NCBI RefSeq assembly: GCF_015686655.1
Contig: NZ_JADPMP010000009.1
Coordinates: 218,265-282,264 of the forward strand
Source: Pontibacter sp. FD36
GTDB taxonomy: Bacteria; Bacteroidota; Bacteroidia; Cytophagales; Hymenobacteraceae
Direction of reading: 5' to 3'
DNA length: 64,000 nt
Shown: one piece after another, positions 16,902 through 26,291 of the stretch
Position numbering within the stretch: position 1 is the first letter of the stretch
How the letters are laid out: every line of letters starts with the position of its first letter
Notes under the pieces: model-generated
What the model saw: the letters and a program-made list of their open reading frames with translations, nothing else
What the model was told of the DNA's origin: nothing
Databases searched by the model: none
Position numbers and translations under genes: made by a program

Positions 16902-16909
16902 CAAAGATA
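16902..16909 (-). promoter_or_regulatory. TAnnTTTG box for the lipoprotein-FadL operon
   Basis: TATCTTTG on the minus strand lies 31 bp upstream of the lipoprotein ATG, with a TTTTG about 15 bp further up as a possible -33 element. Confidence 0.5.
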
Positions 16910-17056
16910 TAAACACAATAGCGCAAAACCTTATCAATAGTATAATATATTAACGTAATTTTGAGCGAGAATGATATTAAATCTTCACTATGTGGAAAGC
17001 AATATTCATTCCAAAAAGATTAACAATTACTGATATTAAATAAATTTTTTCAAATA

Positions 17057-18535
17057 ATGAGCAAAGGGCTGCCAAAAAGAAGCGAAGACTATTCGCAGTG
17101 GTATAACGAGCTGGTGAAAAAGGCCGGTTTAGCGGAGAATTCCGCTGTGCGTGGCTGCATGGTGATCAAACCTTACGGTTACGCCATCTGGGAAAAAATG
17201 CAGCGTCAGCTGGATGACATGTTTAAGGCCACCGGCCACGAAAATGCCTATTTCCCGCTGTTTGTACCCAAGAGCCTGTTTGAAGCCGAAGAGCAGAACG
17301 CCGAAGGCTTTGCCAAGGAATGCGCCGTAGTAACGCATTACCGTTTGCAAGCCGATCCTGATAAGCCAGGCAAGCTGCGCGTTGACCCGAATGCCCGACT
17401 GGAAGAAGAACTGATCGTACGTCCAACTTCGGAAGCCGTGATCTGGAACACGTACAAAGGCTGGATCCAAAGCTACCGCGACCTGCCTATCCTGGTGAAC
17501 CAGTGGGCTAACGTAGTACGCTGGGAAATGCGTACCCGCCTGTTCCTGCGCACGGCTGAGTTCCTGTGGCAGGAAGGCCATACGGCCCATGCTACCGCTG
17601 AGGAAGCCATTGCCGAAACAAAGCAGATGCTGGAGGTATACGCCACCTTTGCTGAACAATACATTGCCCTGCCGGTAATCCGTGGTGTGAAAACGCCAAA
17701 CGAGCGCTTTGCTGGTGCTTTGGATACCTATTGCATCGAAGGCTTGATGCAGGACGGCAAGGCGCTACAGGCAGGTACTTCGCACTTCCTGGGCCAGAAC
17801 TTTGCCAAGGCATTTGATGTGAAGTTTGCCACCAAAGAAGGCGGACTGGAGCACGTATGGGGAACTTCATGGGGTGTGAGCACGCGCCTGATGGGTGCAC
17901 TTGTAATGGCCCACTCCGATGACGAAGGCCTGGTACTGCCTCCAAAACTGGCACCTATCCAAGTGGTGATCGTACCGATTTACAAAGGCGAAGAGCAACT
18001 GGCGCAGATCAGCGAGAAAGTGCTGCAGCTGAAGAAAGAGCTCGAAGCTAAAGGGATCAGCGTGAAGTTTGACAACCGCGATACTGAACGTCCTGGTTTT
18101 AAGTTTGCCGAGTGGGAGCTTAAAGGGGTTCCGGTTCGTCTGGCCATCGGTGCACGCGACCTGGAAAACGGTACTGCCGAAGTGGCCCGCCGCGATACCA
18201 AGGAGAAGAGCACACAGCAATTCGACAGCCTGGCTACTTACATCCCTGCCTTGCTTGACGAGATTCAGGAGAACATTTACAACCGTGCCTATACCTTCCG
18301 TGAAGAAAACACGACGAAGGTAGACAGCTACGAGGAGTTCAAGCAGGTACTGGAAACCAAAGGCGGCTTCGTGCTGGCACATTGGGATGGTACACCAGAA
18401 ACGGAAGAGCGCATCAAGGAAGAAACAAAAGCAACCATACGTTGTATCGCCCTCAATACGCCTGAAGAAGACGGCGTGGATATGATCACAGGCAAGTCAT
18501 CGAAGCAGCGTGTATATTTTGCAAAGGCTTACTAA
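17057..18535 (+). CDS. proS: prolyl-tRNA synthetase, archaeal/eukaryotic type
   Basis: A 492-residue class II aminoacyl-tRNA synthetase that charges tRNA-Pro in the cytoplasm. Class II motifs are visible: motif 2 around [20 protein letters not shown] and motif 3 around [17 protein letters not shown]. The anticodon-binding domain occupies roughly 290-390 ([13 protein letters not shown], then [18 protein letters not shown]), followed by the C-terminal zinc-type domain of this class. It has no editing insertion between motifs 2 and 3, so it is the short type 3 ProS common in Bacteroidota. It is a monocistronic unit bounded by a terminator. Confidence 0.97.
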   Translation: MSKGLPKRSEDYSQWYNELVKKAGLAENSAVRGCMVIKPYGYAIWEKMQRQLDDMFKATGHENAYFPLFVPKSLFEAEEQNAEGFAKECAVVTHYRLQADPDKPGKLRVDPNARLEEELIVRPTSEAVIWNTYKGWIQSYRDLPILVNQWANVVRWEMRTRLFLRTAEFLWQEGHTAHATAEEAIAETKQMLEVYATFAEQYIALPVIRGVKTPNERFAGALDTYCIEGLMQDGKALQAGTSHFLGQNFAKAFDVKFATKEGGLEHVWGTSWGVSTRLMGALVMAHSDDEGLVLPPKLAPIQVVIVPIYKGEEQLAQISEKVLQLKKELEAKGISVKFDNRDTERPGFKFAEWELKGVPVRLAIGARDLENGTAEVARRDTKEKSTQQFDSLATYIPALLDEIQENIYNRAYTFREENTTKVDSYEEFKQVLETKGGFVLAHWDGTPETEERIKEETKATIRCIALNTPEEDGVDMITGKSSKQRVYFAKAY

Positions 18536-18578
18536 GCTTCGGCTATACCTGAGGATTAATCAAAATTTATAAAAAGAG

Positions 18579-18607
18579 AGCCATTTCCTGCGGGAGATGG
18601 CTTTTTT
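18579..18607 (+). terminator. Rho-independent terminator after proS
   Basis: The AGCCAT/ATGGCT stem, extended by TCC/GGA, is followed by TTTTTTG about 45 bp beyond the proS stop. Confidence 0.8.
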
Positions 18608-18693
18608 GTTTTACGCACAGTATAAATTAAATGAAGCGATCAGGGTAATTGAATCGCAAAATCGCTATATTTACCTAAACCTACTCCCAAACT

Positions 18694-19167
18694 ATGCTCT
18701 TAGACTGGCTTACAGTAGTGCTGCTCATTGGCATCGGTCTTGTTCTGATCGTGGTAGAGCTCATCTTTGTGCCGGGCGTTACCATTGTCGGTATTCTGGG
18801 CTTTATACTCGTAGCCGTAGGCATCTGGATCAGTTATGCCGCCCTGGGAACGGAAACAGGACATTTGGTGCTGGCAGGGTCCGTCCTGGCCGGCGGAGTG
18901 GCTCTTTTCTACAGTTTCAGGTCGGATGCCTGGTCGCGGTTTGCGCTCAAAGACAGTATTAAAAGTCGTGTGAACGAGGAAAGCCCTCATTTGCTTGAAG
19001 TCGGCGAAGAAGGCAAGACTGTTTCAGCGCTGCGTCCGCAGGGAACTGCCCTTTTTAAGGAGCGGCACCACGAGGTACAGACCACCGGCGCTTTTCTGGC
19101 ACCCAACACACCCGTGCGCATCATCAAAATAGTAGCGAATAAAATCACAGTAGAAGCAATTACCTAA
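18694..19167 (+). CDS. NfeD-family membrane protein
   Basis: A 157-residue protein with two or three membrane spans (about residues 3-27, 29-50 and 56-72) and a C-terminal OB-fold NfeD domain. The OB fold includes GKTVSALRPQGTALFKERHHEV and ends VRIIKIVANKITVEAI. It corresponds to the short NfeD proteins encoded next to flotillins. The pair FloA-NfeD organises membrane microdomains and influences envelope stress and secretion in bacteria studied so far. The gene is 9 bp upstream of floA and certainly in the same operon. It lacks the N-terminal protease domain found in long NfeD proteins. Confidence 0.9.
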   Translation: MLLDWLTVVLLIGIGLVLIVVELIFVPGVTIVGILGFILVAVGIWISYAALGTETGHLVLAGSVLAGGVALFYSFRSDAWSRFALKDSIKSRVNEESPHLLEVGEEGKTVSALRPQGTALFKERHHEVQTTGAFLAPNTPVRIIKIVANKITVEAIT

Positions 19168-19176
19168 AACAACTCA

Positions 19177-20163
19177 ATGGAAAATTTTTCAGTCTTATTC
19201 CTGATTGCGGGCGGCATTATCCTGCTGCTTATCTTTCTTTATTTTGTACCGATCAGCCTCTGGATCACAGCCCTGTTCTCGGGTGTTAAGGTAGGCCTAC
19301 TGGAGCTGGTGTTCATGCGTATTCGTAAGGTGCCGCCAAGCCTCATCGTAAACTCCATGATCAATGCTACCAAGGCAGGTATAGATGTAACGACCACTGA
19401 GCTCGAAACCCACTACCTGGCTGGCGGTAACGTCCCAAATGTAATCAAAGCGCTTATTTCGGCTGATAAAGCCAATATTCCGCTATCCTTCAAGCAGGCG
19501 ACCGCCATCGACCTGGCCGGCCGGGATGTGTTTGAGGCTGTAACTACTTCTGTAAACCCGAAAGTGATCAACACACCAAACGTAGCCGCTGTAGCGCAGG
19601 ACGGAATCCAGCTCATCGCCAAAGCCCGTGTTACGGTGCGAGCTAACATCATGCAACTGGTAGGTGGCGCCGGCGAAGAGACTATCCTGGCCCGTGTAGG
19701 TGAGGGTATTGTAACGTCTATCGGTTCCTCCAGCTCTCACAAAAGTGTACTTGAAAACCCGGATATCATCTCGAAACTGGTACTCCAAAAAGGCCTAGAC
19801 GCCGGCACAGCTTACGAGATCCTATCAATTGATATTGCCGACATCGACGTGGGTGAGAACATTGGAGCAAAACTGCAGATTGACCAGGCAGGTGCCGACC
19901 TGAAAGTGGCTGAAGCCAAAGCTGAAGAGCGCCGTGCCATGGCCGTTGCTGTGGAGCAGGAAATGAAGGCCAAAGCACAGGAAGCCCGCGCTTCCGTAAT
20001 TGCAGCCGAGGTAGAGATTCCGCAAGCTATCTCAGCAGCCTTCCGCAGTGGCAACCTCGGCATCATGGACTACTACAAAATGCAAAACATCCAAAGCGAC
20101 ACCGACATGCGCAACTCAATTGCCAACCCTAACCAGGGAGGGCAGAATAAGCCGAAGGAGTAG
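19177..20163 (+). CDS. floA: flotillin-like protein FloA
   Basis: A 328-residue membrane-associated scaffold of the UPF0365/FloA family. An N-terminal hydrophobic hairpin spans residues 5-40, followed by a family-typical segment ([18 protein letters not shown]). A PHB/SPFH-like core has [17 protein letters not shown] and [14 protein letters not shown] helical, Ala/Glu/Lys-rich C-terminal half (about 220-290) probably forms the oligomerising coiled coil. Length and start match FloA of other bacteria. Co-transcription with NfeD (9-bp gap) is the conserved context. Confidence 0.95.
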   Translation: MENFSVLFLIAGGIILLLIFLYFVPISLWITALFSGVKVGLLELVFMRIRKVPPSLIVNSMINATKAGIDVTTTELETHYLAGGNVPNVIKALISADKANIPLSFKQATAIDLAGRDVFEAVTTSVNPKVINTPNVAAVAQDGIQLIAKARVTVRANIMQLVGGAGEETILARVGEGIVTSIGSSSSHKSVLENPDIISKLVLQKGLDAGTAYEILSIDIADIDVGENIGAKLQIDQAGADLKVAEAKAEERRAMAVAVEQEMKAKAQEARASVIAAEVEIPQAISAAFRSGNLGIMDYYKMQNIQSDTDMRNSIANPNQGGQNKPKE

Positions 20164-20180
20164 CAAGCACTCTCAAAAAA

Positions 20181-20224
20181 GAAAAGTGGCTATACCTATT
20201 GTCAAGTATAGCCACTTTTCTTTT
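20181..20224 (+). terminator. terminator after floA
   Basis: A perfect 15-bp stem (GAAAAGTGGCTATAC) with a 10-nt loop is followed by TTTT. The loop side contains a copy of the TATACCT motif. Confidence 0.85.
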
Positions 20225-20355
20225 ATAGCTATTATGGTTGGCCACTTCAAATAAGTTACAGCACTTCTTTTTAAAGGCTTATTAATCCCTTACTTGCTCC
20301 CGCTTTGCAGCTTGAGTATTAGCAGACTCAGATAAGCCTTTAGAGCAATATTTGG

Positions 20356-20411
20356 AAGGACACAATAGAAAGGCCTGCGAGGAGTGTCGCAGGCCTTTCT
20401 ATTGTGTCCTT
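20356..20411. terminator. 25-bp perfect hairpin
   Basis: Arms 20356-20380 and 20387-20411 are exact reverse complements around the 6-nt loop GGAGTG. It lies 17 bp beyond the stop of the minus-strand lipoprotein gene and is the likely transcript end there. The length is exceptional for a simple terminator. Confidence 0.8.
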
Positions 20412-20428
20412 GTATGGCTTAGGAAATC

Positions 20429-21265
20429 CTAGCTTTCTTTCAAAGTGATCGTGCGTGTTACCGAGTTGTAAGGACCAGGTATAACAGCACCAGCATTGTT
20501 GATCAACTCCAGTTTGATGGTTGTTTCGCCCATTGGCAAACCTTCAATGATATGTGGCATCCACTTGTCTAACACAAACTCGTTGCCATTGATCGTAGCA
20601 CGCACCTTGTTGCCAGTAGTTGACAGGTCAGTGTTCACCAGGTAGAAATCCAGCATGATGCGGCGGGTGTCGCTGCCTACGTACTCGCCCTTCGGACGGC
20701 TGTAGAACATGTGCTGACCCTTCATATCGAACTCCATACGCTGCTGTGGTCTGCCTACTGTCACCATGCGCAGGTCGTAAGCACCTCTGTGCTTCAAGCT
20801 TTCATGGTATGAACGCGATATGAATGAAAGTACCACGTGCTCGCCTTCCTCCATCTCTTTTGTAAATGAAGTCTCATAATGCGCGGTGTAAGGCTCGTTG
20901 TCTACGATGTTATGGATGTGCTGTCCTTCCTGCGAATTGGCCATGAACTCCGAATTGGAGTGCGGCGTCATACGGGTCAACTGGAAGTTAGATAGTTCAT
21001 ATGAAAACTCTACCGGTCCTGGCTGCACTACACCATTAGCTGGAGGAGTATTCAGGCGAAGCTGTGACTCCGGGTATTTCTGTGAATCGTCGAAAGCGAA
21101 TACACGCAATCCGCCCTTGCTCATAACAGCTCCGGTAGGTGTTGGCCCTGTAGTAGTAGCCATCACAGGGGTACGCGTTTCGTCATCCTGCATCTGGCGT
21201 GTCGTATCGCAGGAAGCAAATGCCAGCATAAGGGCCGAAGCAAAGAGTAAGTAGGTTTTTTTCAT
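20429..21265 (-). CDS. lipoprotein of unknown function
   Basis: The start at MKKTYLLF is chosen because it begins a clean lipoprotein signal ending in FASC (about residues 16-19); the longest frame adds 20 poorly conserved codons. The mature region is about 260 residues. It contains a low-complexity Thr/Pro segment, then a beta-rich domain with HIHNIVDNEPY, HVVLSFISRSYHESLK and GETTIKLELINN, followed by a terminal ITLKES. The pattern recalls Bacteroidota proteins annotated as 'phosphopeptide-binding' lipoproteins, but I cannot confirm a function. It is a single gene, divergent from the oxygenase gene with 98 bp between starts. Confidence 0.7.
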   Translation of the reverse strand: MKKTYLLFASALMLAFASCDTTRQMQDDETRTPVMATTTGPTPTGAVMSKGGLRVFAFDDSQKYPESQLRLNTPPANGVVQPGPVEFSYELSNFQLTRMTPHSNSEFMANSQEGQHIHNIVDNEPYTAHYETSFTKEMEEGEHVVLSFISRSYHESLKHRGAYDLRMVTVGRPQQRMEFDMKGQHMFYSRPKGEYVGSDTRRIMLDFYLVNTDLSTTGNKVRATINGNEFVLDKWMPHIIEGLPMGETTIKLELINNAGAVIPGPYNSVTRTITLKES

Positions 21266-21363
21266 CGAAAGAGGGTTTGAATTAGCAAATAGCCAATATA
21301 CTGATTTTATTTGTATATTGCGCACTACGTAATATTAACGTAAAAGTATACAAAAAAGACTAT

Positions 21364-22347
21364 ATGAGCGAGATTTTGTTTGATGAAGTTCCTTCATTGG
21401 ACTTAGCTGATTTTACATCGGGAGATGAAGGACGCAGAGCGCGGTTTGTGCAGCAATTGGGAAACGCTTATCAGAACATTGGCTTTATTGCCCTGAAAAA
21501 CCACGGCCTGAGCGATGACCTGACGGAAAGACTCTATGCAGCCGTTAAGAAATTTTTTGCCTTGCCCGATGAGGTAAAGCAAAAATATGAAAATCCAGAA
21601 CTTGCCGGCCAGCGTGGCTATGTGGGCAAGGGCAAGGAAAAAGCCAAAGGTTTCAATACCGGTGACCTGAAAGAATTTTATCACGTGGGTCAGGAACTGA
21701 GCGGCATTCCGGACAGCGACCCGATCAAGGCAGAATATCCGGCTAATATTTGGCCATCGGAAGTACCAGAACTTGAGGAGGTAACGCTGGAAGCTTACAG
21801 AAAACTGGAAGCAGCCGGCAAACAGGTGTTGCGCGCCATCGCTTTGCATCTGGGCCTGGAAGAAACTTACTTCGACGAGAAAGTGAAGTACGGTAACAGC
21901 ATTCTGCGCCCAATCCACTATTTCCCGATCGAAAACCCTGACCAGGTACCGGCTGACGCAGTTCGTGCTGCTGAGCACGGTGACATCAACCTGATCACGT
22001 TACTGATGGGTGCCAGCGCCGACGGTCTGCAAGTGTTGCGCCGCGATGGCAAGTGGATCCCGATCACGGCCCTGCCAGAGCAGGTAGTTGTAAACGTAGG
22101 CGACATGCTCGCCCGTCTGACCAACAACAAGCTGAAGTCAACTATCCACCGTGTGGTAAACCCGCCGCGTGAATTGATGCATACTTCCCGCTATTCTATT
22201 CCATTCTTCATGCACCCGCGTTCAGAAATGGACCTGACTTGCCTGGAGAGCTGCATAGACGAGCAGAACCCCAAAGCTTATCCTGATGCTACAGCAGGTG
22301 AATACCTGAACGAGCGCCTGGTGGAGCTTGGGCTCAAGAAAGCTTAA
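21364..22347 (+). CDS. isopenicillin N synthase-like 2-oxoglutarate/Fe(II) oxygenase
   Basis: A 327-residue member of the 2OG-Fe(II) oxygenase superfamily, IPNS/gibberellin-oxidase branch. The N-terminal DIOX_N region (about 10-130) contains GFIALKNHGL. The catalytic double-stranded beta helix supplies H205 and D207 in EHGDINLITLL, H262 in STIHRVVNP, and the 2-oxoglutarate arginine R276 in SRYSIPFF. All key residues are intact, so it should be an active oxygenase. The substrate is unknown: bacterial members act on diverse small molecules and this one has no biosynthetic neighbours. It is monocistronic and ends at a terminator before chrA. Confidence 0.88.
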   Translation: MSEILFDEVPSLDLADFTSGDEGRRARFVQQLGNAYQNIGFIALKNHGLSDDLTERLYAAVKKFFALPDEVKQKYENPELAGQRGYVGKGKEKAKGFNTGDLKEFYHVGQELSGIPDSDPIKAEYPANIWPSEVPELEEVTLEAYRKLEAAGKQVLRAIALHLGLEETYFDEKVKYGNSILRPIHYFPIENPDQVPADAVRAAEHGDINLITLLMGASADGLQVLRRDGKWIPITALPEQVVVNVGDMLARLTNNKLKSTIHRVVNPPRELMHTSRYSIPFFMHPRSEMDLTCLESCIDEQNPKAYPDATAGEYLNERLVELGLKKA

Positions 22348-22366
22348 CTGAACTGAAACCAGTAAG

Positions 22367-22401
22367 AAGAGAGATGGTGTCCGCACTGTCTCTCTTTTTT
22401 T
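22367..22401 (+). terminator. terminator after the oxygenase gene
   Basis: The AAGAGAGA/TCTCTCTT stem around a 14-nt loop is followed by a run of seven T residues. Confidence 0.8.
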
Positions 22402-22412
22402 GAACCTACGGC

Positions 22413-23582
22413 ATGAGTCTGCGCTACTACATCTTCCTGAAAGACGTACTGTTGCTCGCCCTGACCGCCTTTGGCGGTCCGCAGGCACATGTTGCCATGA
22501 TGTTCCGGTTGCTGGTGAACAAGCGCCGCTACCTGACCGAGCAGGAACTGATTGAACTCAATGCCCTGTGCCAGATCCTCCCTGGCCCTACCTCTACCCA
22601 AACTCTGACAGCTATAGGCTATCGCATTGGTGGCCCCAATCTGGCCTATCTGACACTGCTGGTATGGCTGCTGCCAGCCTCCAGTATTATGGCTGCAGCC
22701 GCAATAGGCATTTCTTACCTCCAGGAAAACAACATATCACTCCAATTTCTGCGCTTCATACAACCCATGGCGGTAGGCTTTGTGTCCTATGCAGCCTACG
22801 CGATTAGCTCCAAAGTAGTAAATACCAAGCTGGCTATTGGCATCATGGTCGTTTCAGGTATACTGGCCTACTTTTTTCATTCGCCTTGGGTATACCCGCT
22901 GCTATTGCTGGCTGGAGGAGCCATAACGGCACTCCGTTTCAGGCAGCACCCGCAGGAAAAAGACAAGAAACTAAACATTCAGTGGGCCAATTTTATACTT
23001 TATGTAGGCGTGTTGATCACGGCAGCTGTGTTGGGTGGAGCTACATCGTCACTCCCCATCAGGCTATTTGAGAACTTCTACCGAAACGGAAGTCTGGTGT
23101 TTGGCGGTGGACAGGTGCTGATTCCCCTCATGTTCACTGAGTTTGTTGACTTTAAGGAATACTTATCAGCTGAAGAGTTTCTGTCAGGGTTTGCCATTGT
23201 ACAAGCCCTTCCCGGACCGGTTTTCTCTTTCTGCTCTTTTATCGGCAATCTGGCTATGCGCGAGCACGGTGTGTGGGGGCAACTACTCGGCTCACTGGTA
23301 GCCACAGTAGGCATCTTCCTGCCCGGCACTTTCCTGATTTTCTTTGTGATCCGCTTTTGGGATGACCTAAAAAAATACAGGGTCGTGCGGGCATCGCTGG
23401 AAGGTATAAGTGCTGTCAGTTCAGGCATGGTAGTGGCGGCCGCTGTTATGCTCTATCGCCCCATCGATAACACTCCCCTTAACTTTGGCATTGTAGTGGC
23501 TACCTTTTGCCTGCTCCTCTTTACCCGTATACCTGCGCCTATTCTCATTCTAGTGGGCTTTGCTCTGGGCTTTATTTTCTAG
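22413..23582 (+). CDS. chrA: ChrA-family chromate/anion transporter
   Basis: A 389-residue inner-membrane transporter of the CHR family. It is made of two homologous halves: the first contains FGGPQAHVAMM (about 20-30) and LNALCQILPGPTSTQT (48-63), and the second FGGGQVLIPLM and FAIVQALPGPVFSFCSF. These paired FGG and PGP motifs define ChrA, which expels chromate and is linked to sulfate. The gene starts 65 bp after the oxygenase stop, beyond a terminator, so it is probably a separate unit. Chromate resistance is inferred from the family only; many CHR proteins are of unknown physiological substrate. Confidence 0.9.
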   Translation: MSLRYYIFLKDVLLLALTAFGGPQAHVAMMFRLLVNKRRYLTEQELIELNALCQILPGPTSTQTLTAIGYRIGGPNLAYLTLLVWLLPASSIMAAAAIGISYLQENNISLQFLRFIQPMAVGFVSYAAYAISSKVVNTKLAIGIMVVSGILAYFFHSPWVYPLLLLAGGAITALRFRQHPQEKDKKLNIQWANFILYVGVLITAAVLGGATSSLPIRLFENFYRNGSLVFGGGQVLIPLMFTEFVDFKEYLSAEEFLSGFAIVQALPGPVFSFCSFIGNLAMREHGVWGQLLGSLVATVGIFLPGTFLIFFVIRFWDDLKKYRVVRASLEGISAVSSGMVVAAAVMLYRPIDNTPLNFGIVVATFCLLLFTRIPAPILILVGFALGFIF

Positions 23583-23618
23583 CCGCGCTATACCTAATCT
23601 CAGGCTCTGTTCAAATAA

Positions 23619-23650
23619 AAAGCTGCCCATGCATTTGCACAGGCAGCTTT
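23619..23650. terminator. bidirectional terminator between chrA and rmlA
   Basis: The AAAGCTGCC/GGCAGCTTT stem encloses a 14-nt loop between the two convergent genes. A-rich and T-containing flanks allow function in either direction. Confidence 0.75.
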
Positions 23651-23677
23651 ATGACTCAGGTTAGGCTTCGTATCTAC

Positions 23678-24553
23678 CTACCTAAATGTCTTTTCTTTCA
23701 TGATGCGGAGCAGGTACTCGCCGTATCCGCTTTTGCGGAGCGGCTCTGCAGCTTCCCTGAGCTGCTGGTCTGAGATGAAGCCCATGCGCCAGGCCACCTC
23801 CTCGATGCAGCCCACTTTCAGCCCCTGCCGCTCCTCGATCACCTGCACGAAGGTGGCCGCCTGCATCAGCGACTGCACGGTGCCCGTGTCGAGCCAGGCC
23901 GTGCCCCGGTTGAGCACGCCCACCTTCAGCTTGCCCCTTTTGAGGTACTCGCGGTTCACGTCCGTGATCTCGTACTCGCCCCGCGGGCTGGGCTCCAGGT
24001 TCTTGGCGATCTCCACCACCTCGTTGTCGTAGAAGTAGAGGCCTGGCACAGCGTAGCTGGACTTCGGCTCACTCGGCTTCTCCTCGATGGAGACGGCCCT
24101 CCCCTCTGCGTCGAACTCGACCACCCCGTAGCGCTCCGGGTCCGTGACGTGGTAGGCGTACACTACCCCGCCATCCGGATCGGCGTTCTGGCGCAGCACC
24201 GCGCCCATGCCGGCCCCGTAGAAGATGTTGTCGCCCAGCACAAGGGCCACTTTGTCCCCCCCGATGAACTCCTCCCCGATCACGAAGGCTTGCGCCAGCC
24301 CGTTCGGTGTCTCCTGAACGGCATAACTGAACTTGCAACCGATCTGTGCTCCGTCGCCCAGCAGGCGCTCGAACATGGGCAGATCGTGGGGCGTGGAGAT
24401 GATCAGGATCTCTCTAATGCCGGCCAGCATCAGGGTGGAGAGCGGGTAGTAGATCATGGGCTTGTCGTAGACGGGCATGAGCTGCTTGCTCACGGCCAGC
24501 GTCAAGGGGTGCAGGCGGGTGCCGGAGCCCCCGGCCAGGATGATGCCTTTCAT
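23678..24553 (-). CDS. rmlA: glucose-1-phosphate thymidylyltransferase
   Basis: A 291-residue nucleotidyltransferase making dTDP-glucose from dTTP and glucose-1-phosphate, the first step of dTDP-L-rhamnose synthesis. The start at MKGIILAGG is chosen over a frame 25 codons longer because the nucleotide motif [11 protein letters not shown] (8-18) always lies at the N-terminus. Other landmarks are [39 protein letters not shown] and AWLDTGT. The sequence and the two genes downstream on the + coordinates (rmlC, rmlB) have much higher GC and GC3 than the surroundings. It is the last gene of the rmlB-rmlC-rmlA transcript. Confidence 0.96.
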   Translation of the reverse strand: MKGIILAGGSGTRLHPLTLAVSKQLMPVYDKPMIYYPLSTLMLAGIREILIISTPHDLPMFERLLGDGAQIGCKFSYAVQETPNGLAQAFVIGEEFIGGDKVALVLGDNIFYGAGMGAVLRQNADPDGGVVYAYHVTDPERYGVVEFDAEGRAVSIEEKPSEPKSSYAVPGLYFYDNEVVEIAKNLEPSPRGEYEITDVNREYLKRGKLKVGVLNRGTAWLDTGTVQSLMQAATFVQVIEERQGLKVGCIEEVAWRMGFISDQQLREAAEPLRKSGYGEYLLRIMKEKTFR

Positions 24554-24666
24554 TTGTCTTCTATTCGGTTTTATGGTTGATGCCCGGAGCGGCCCCGTTT
24601 GTTGCGCCGCGCCGGCAAAGATAGTCATGTCTTCGGCAATCGCCTCCCAGCGCTGCCTGGCAGTAC

Positions 24667-25218
24667 TCAGAGGCTTTGCCTGAACGCGGCGAAGGAGGGG
24701 CTCTCGCGGTCCTTGCCGGAGATGACCAGCTCGGACGCCTCCAGGTCCCAGTCGATGCCAAGCTCCGGGTCGGCGTAGTGGATGCTGCCCTCACTCTCCT
24801 TGTGGTAGTAGTTATCGCACTTGTAGAAGAACTCGGCCTCCGGGCTGAGCACCACGAAGCCGTGGGCGAAACCGCGCGGGATGAAGAGCTGCAGCTTGTT
24901 TTCGGCGCTGAGCACCACCGAGAAGTGCTGCCCGAAGGTCTCGGACCCGGGTCGGATATCCACGGCCACGTCCAGCACCTCCCCCTTAAGCACCCGCATC
25001 AACTTTGCCTGCGCGTGATCGCCGCGCTGGAAGTGCAGTCCCCGCAGCACGCCGCGGGTGGAGTAGGACTGGTTGTCCTGCACGAAGCGCACCTCTTCTC
25101 CCGCCAGGGCGTTGAACCTGTCCTCGTTAAAGCTCTCATAGAAGTGGCCCCGCTCGTCTGAGAAGACCGCCGGCTCAAGCAGCAGGCAGTCCCCCAGAAA
25201 TGTCTCTATTACTTTCAT
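24667..25218 (-). CDS. rmlC: dTDP-4-dehydrorhamnose 3,5-epimerase
   Basis: A 183-residue cupin epimerase for the third step of dTDP-L-rhamnose synthesis. Conserved features are the start [48 protein letters not shown] with the catalytic histidine, [12 protein letters not shown], and [14 protein letters not shown]. Length and start match the family. It lies 20 bp downstream of rmlB and 113 bp upstream of rmlA on the same strand. Codon choice is strongly G/C-ending, unlike genes outside this three-gene block. The fourth enzyme, RmlD, is not in the window. Confidence 0.96.
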   Translation of the reverse strand: MKVIETFLGDCLLLEPAVFSDERGHFYESFNEDRFNALAGEEVRFVQDNQSYSTRGVLRGLHFQRGDHAQAKLMRVLKGEVLDVAVDIRPGSETFGQHFSVVLSAENKLQLFIPRGFAHGFVVLSPEAEFFYKCDNYYHKESEGSIHYADPELGIDWDLEASELVISGKDRESPSFAAFRQSL

Positions 25219-25238
25219 CTGTGTGCTTGTTCCTTTCC

Positions 25239-26288
25239 TTATCTGCCCTCGTACTGCTGCGCGTAGTACTGCTGGTAGTGGCCTGTGGTGACCTCCTCCA
25301 GCCAGGCCTCGTTTTGCAGGTACCAGTCCACGGTCTTTCTCAGCCCCTGCTCGAAGGTCACCGAGGGCGCCCAGCCCAGCTCCTCCATCAGCTTGGAGGA
25401 GTCGATGGCGTAGCGGGCGTCGTGGCCGGCGCGGTCCTTGACGAAGGTGATCAGCTTTCTCGATTCACCGCTCTCCCGTCCCAGCTTCTCGTCCATCACG
25501 TCGCAGAGCAGCTCGATCAGGTCGATGTTGCGCCACTCGTTCACGCCCCCCACGTTGTAGGTCTCCCCCACCCTGCCGCGGTGAAAGATGGCCTCGATGG
25601 CCCTCGCGTGGTCTTTCACGTAGAGCCAGTCGCGCACGTTCTCGCCCCTGCCGTACACAGGCACGGGCTTTAAAGCCTTGATGTTGTGGATGGCCAGCGG
25701 GATGAGCTTCTCGGGAAAGTGGTTGGGGCCGTAGTTGTTGGAGCAGTTACTGAGTTTCACCGGCAGCCCGTAGGTATGGAACCAGGCCCGCACAAAGTGG
25801 TCCGAGGCCGCCTTGGAGGCCGAGTAGGGCGAGCGCGGGTCATAGGGCGTGGACTCGGTGAAGAGCCCCTCCGAACCCAGCGAGCCGTACACCTCGTCGG
25901 TGGAGACGTGGTAGAAGAGCTTGCCGGCGTAGTCCCCCGCCCAGCTGCAGCGGCAGGCCTCCAAGAGGTTGACCGTGCCCATCACGTTGGTCTGGACGAA
26001 GGCCATGGGCCCCGCGATCGAGCGGTCCACGTGCGACTCGGCCGCCAGGTGCACCACCGCCTCGAACTGGTGCTCAGCGAAGATTTCCTCCAGGTACGCG
26101 GCGTCCGTGATGTCGCCGCGGAGGAAGGTGTAGTTCTCCCGCCCCTCGATGTCCGAAAGGTTCTGCAGGTTGCCCGCGTAGGTCAGCGCGTCGAGGTTGA
26201 AGACGTTATAGTGCGGGTAGGCCTCCACAAACAGCCGCACCACGTGCGAGCCGATGAAGCCGGCACCGCCGGTAATAAGTAAGTTCAT
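25239..26288 (-). CDS. rmlB: dTDP-glucose 4,6-dehydratase
   Basis: A 349-residue extended SDR that converts dTDP-glucose to the 4-keto-6-deoxy sugar. Motifs are GGAGFIGSH (7-15), HLAAESHVDRSI, FYHVSTDEVYGSL with the catalytic Thr-Asp-Glu triad, SPYSASKAASDHFV with YxxxK, and NCSNNYGPNHFPEKLIPL. All are intact. It is the first gene of the rmlBCA set and begins 3 bp after the galE stop, so galE and rml genes may be co-transcribed despite very different base composition. The product feeds O-antigen, exopolysaccharide or S-layer glycan synthesis. Confidence 0.97.
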   Translation of the reverse strand: MNLLITGGAGFIGSHVVRLFVEAYPHYNVFNLDALTYAGNLQNLSDIEGRENYTFLRGDITDAAYLEEIFAEHQFEAVVHLAAESHVDRSIAGPMAFVQTNVMGTVNLLEACRCSWAGDYAGKLFYHVSTDEVYGSLGSEGLFTESTPYDPRSPYSASKAASDHFVRAWFHTYGLPVKLSNCSNNYGPNHFPEKLIPLAIHNIKALKPVPVYGRGENVRDWLYVKDHARAIEAIFHRGRVGETYNVGGVNEWRNIDLIELLCDVMDEKLGRESGESRKLITFVKDRAGHDARYAIDSSKLMEELGWAPSVTFEQGLRKTVDWYLQNEAWLEEVTTGHYQQYYAQQYEGR

Positions 26289-26291
26289 ATG

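Noticed and set aside
25686..26282. 198-codon plus-strand frame opposite rmlB
   Set aside because: High GC in rmlB removes stop codons from the other strand; the product is Val/Gly/Arg-rich with no motif.
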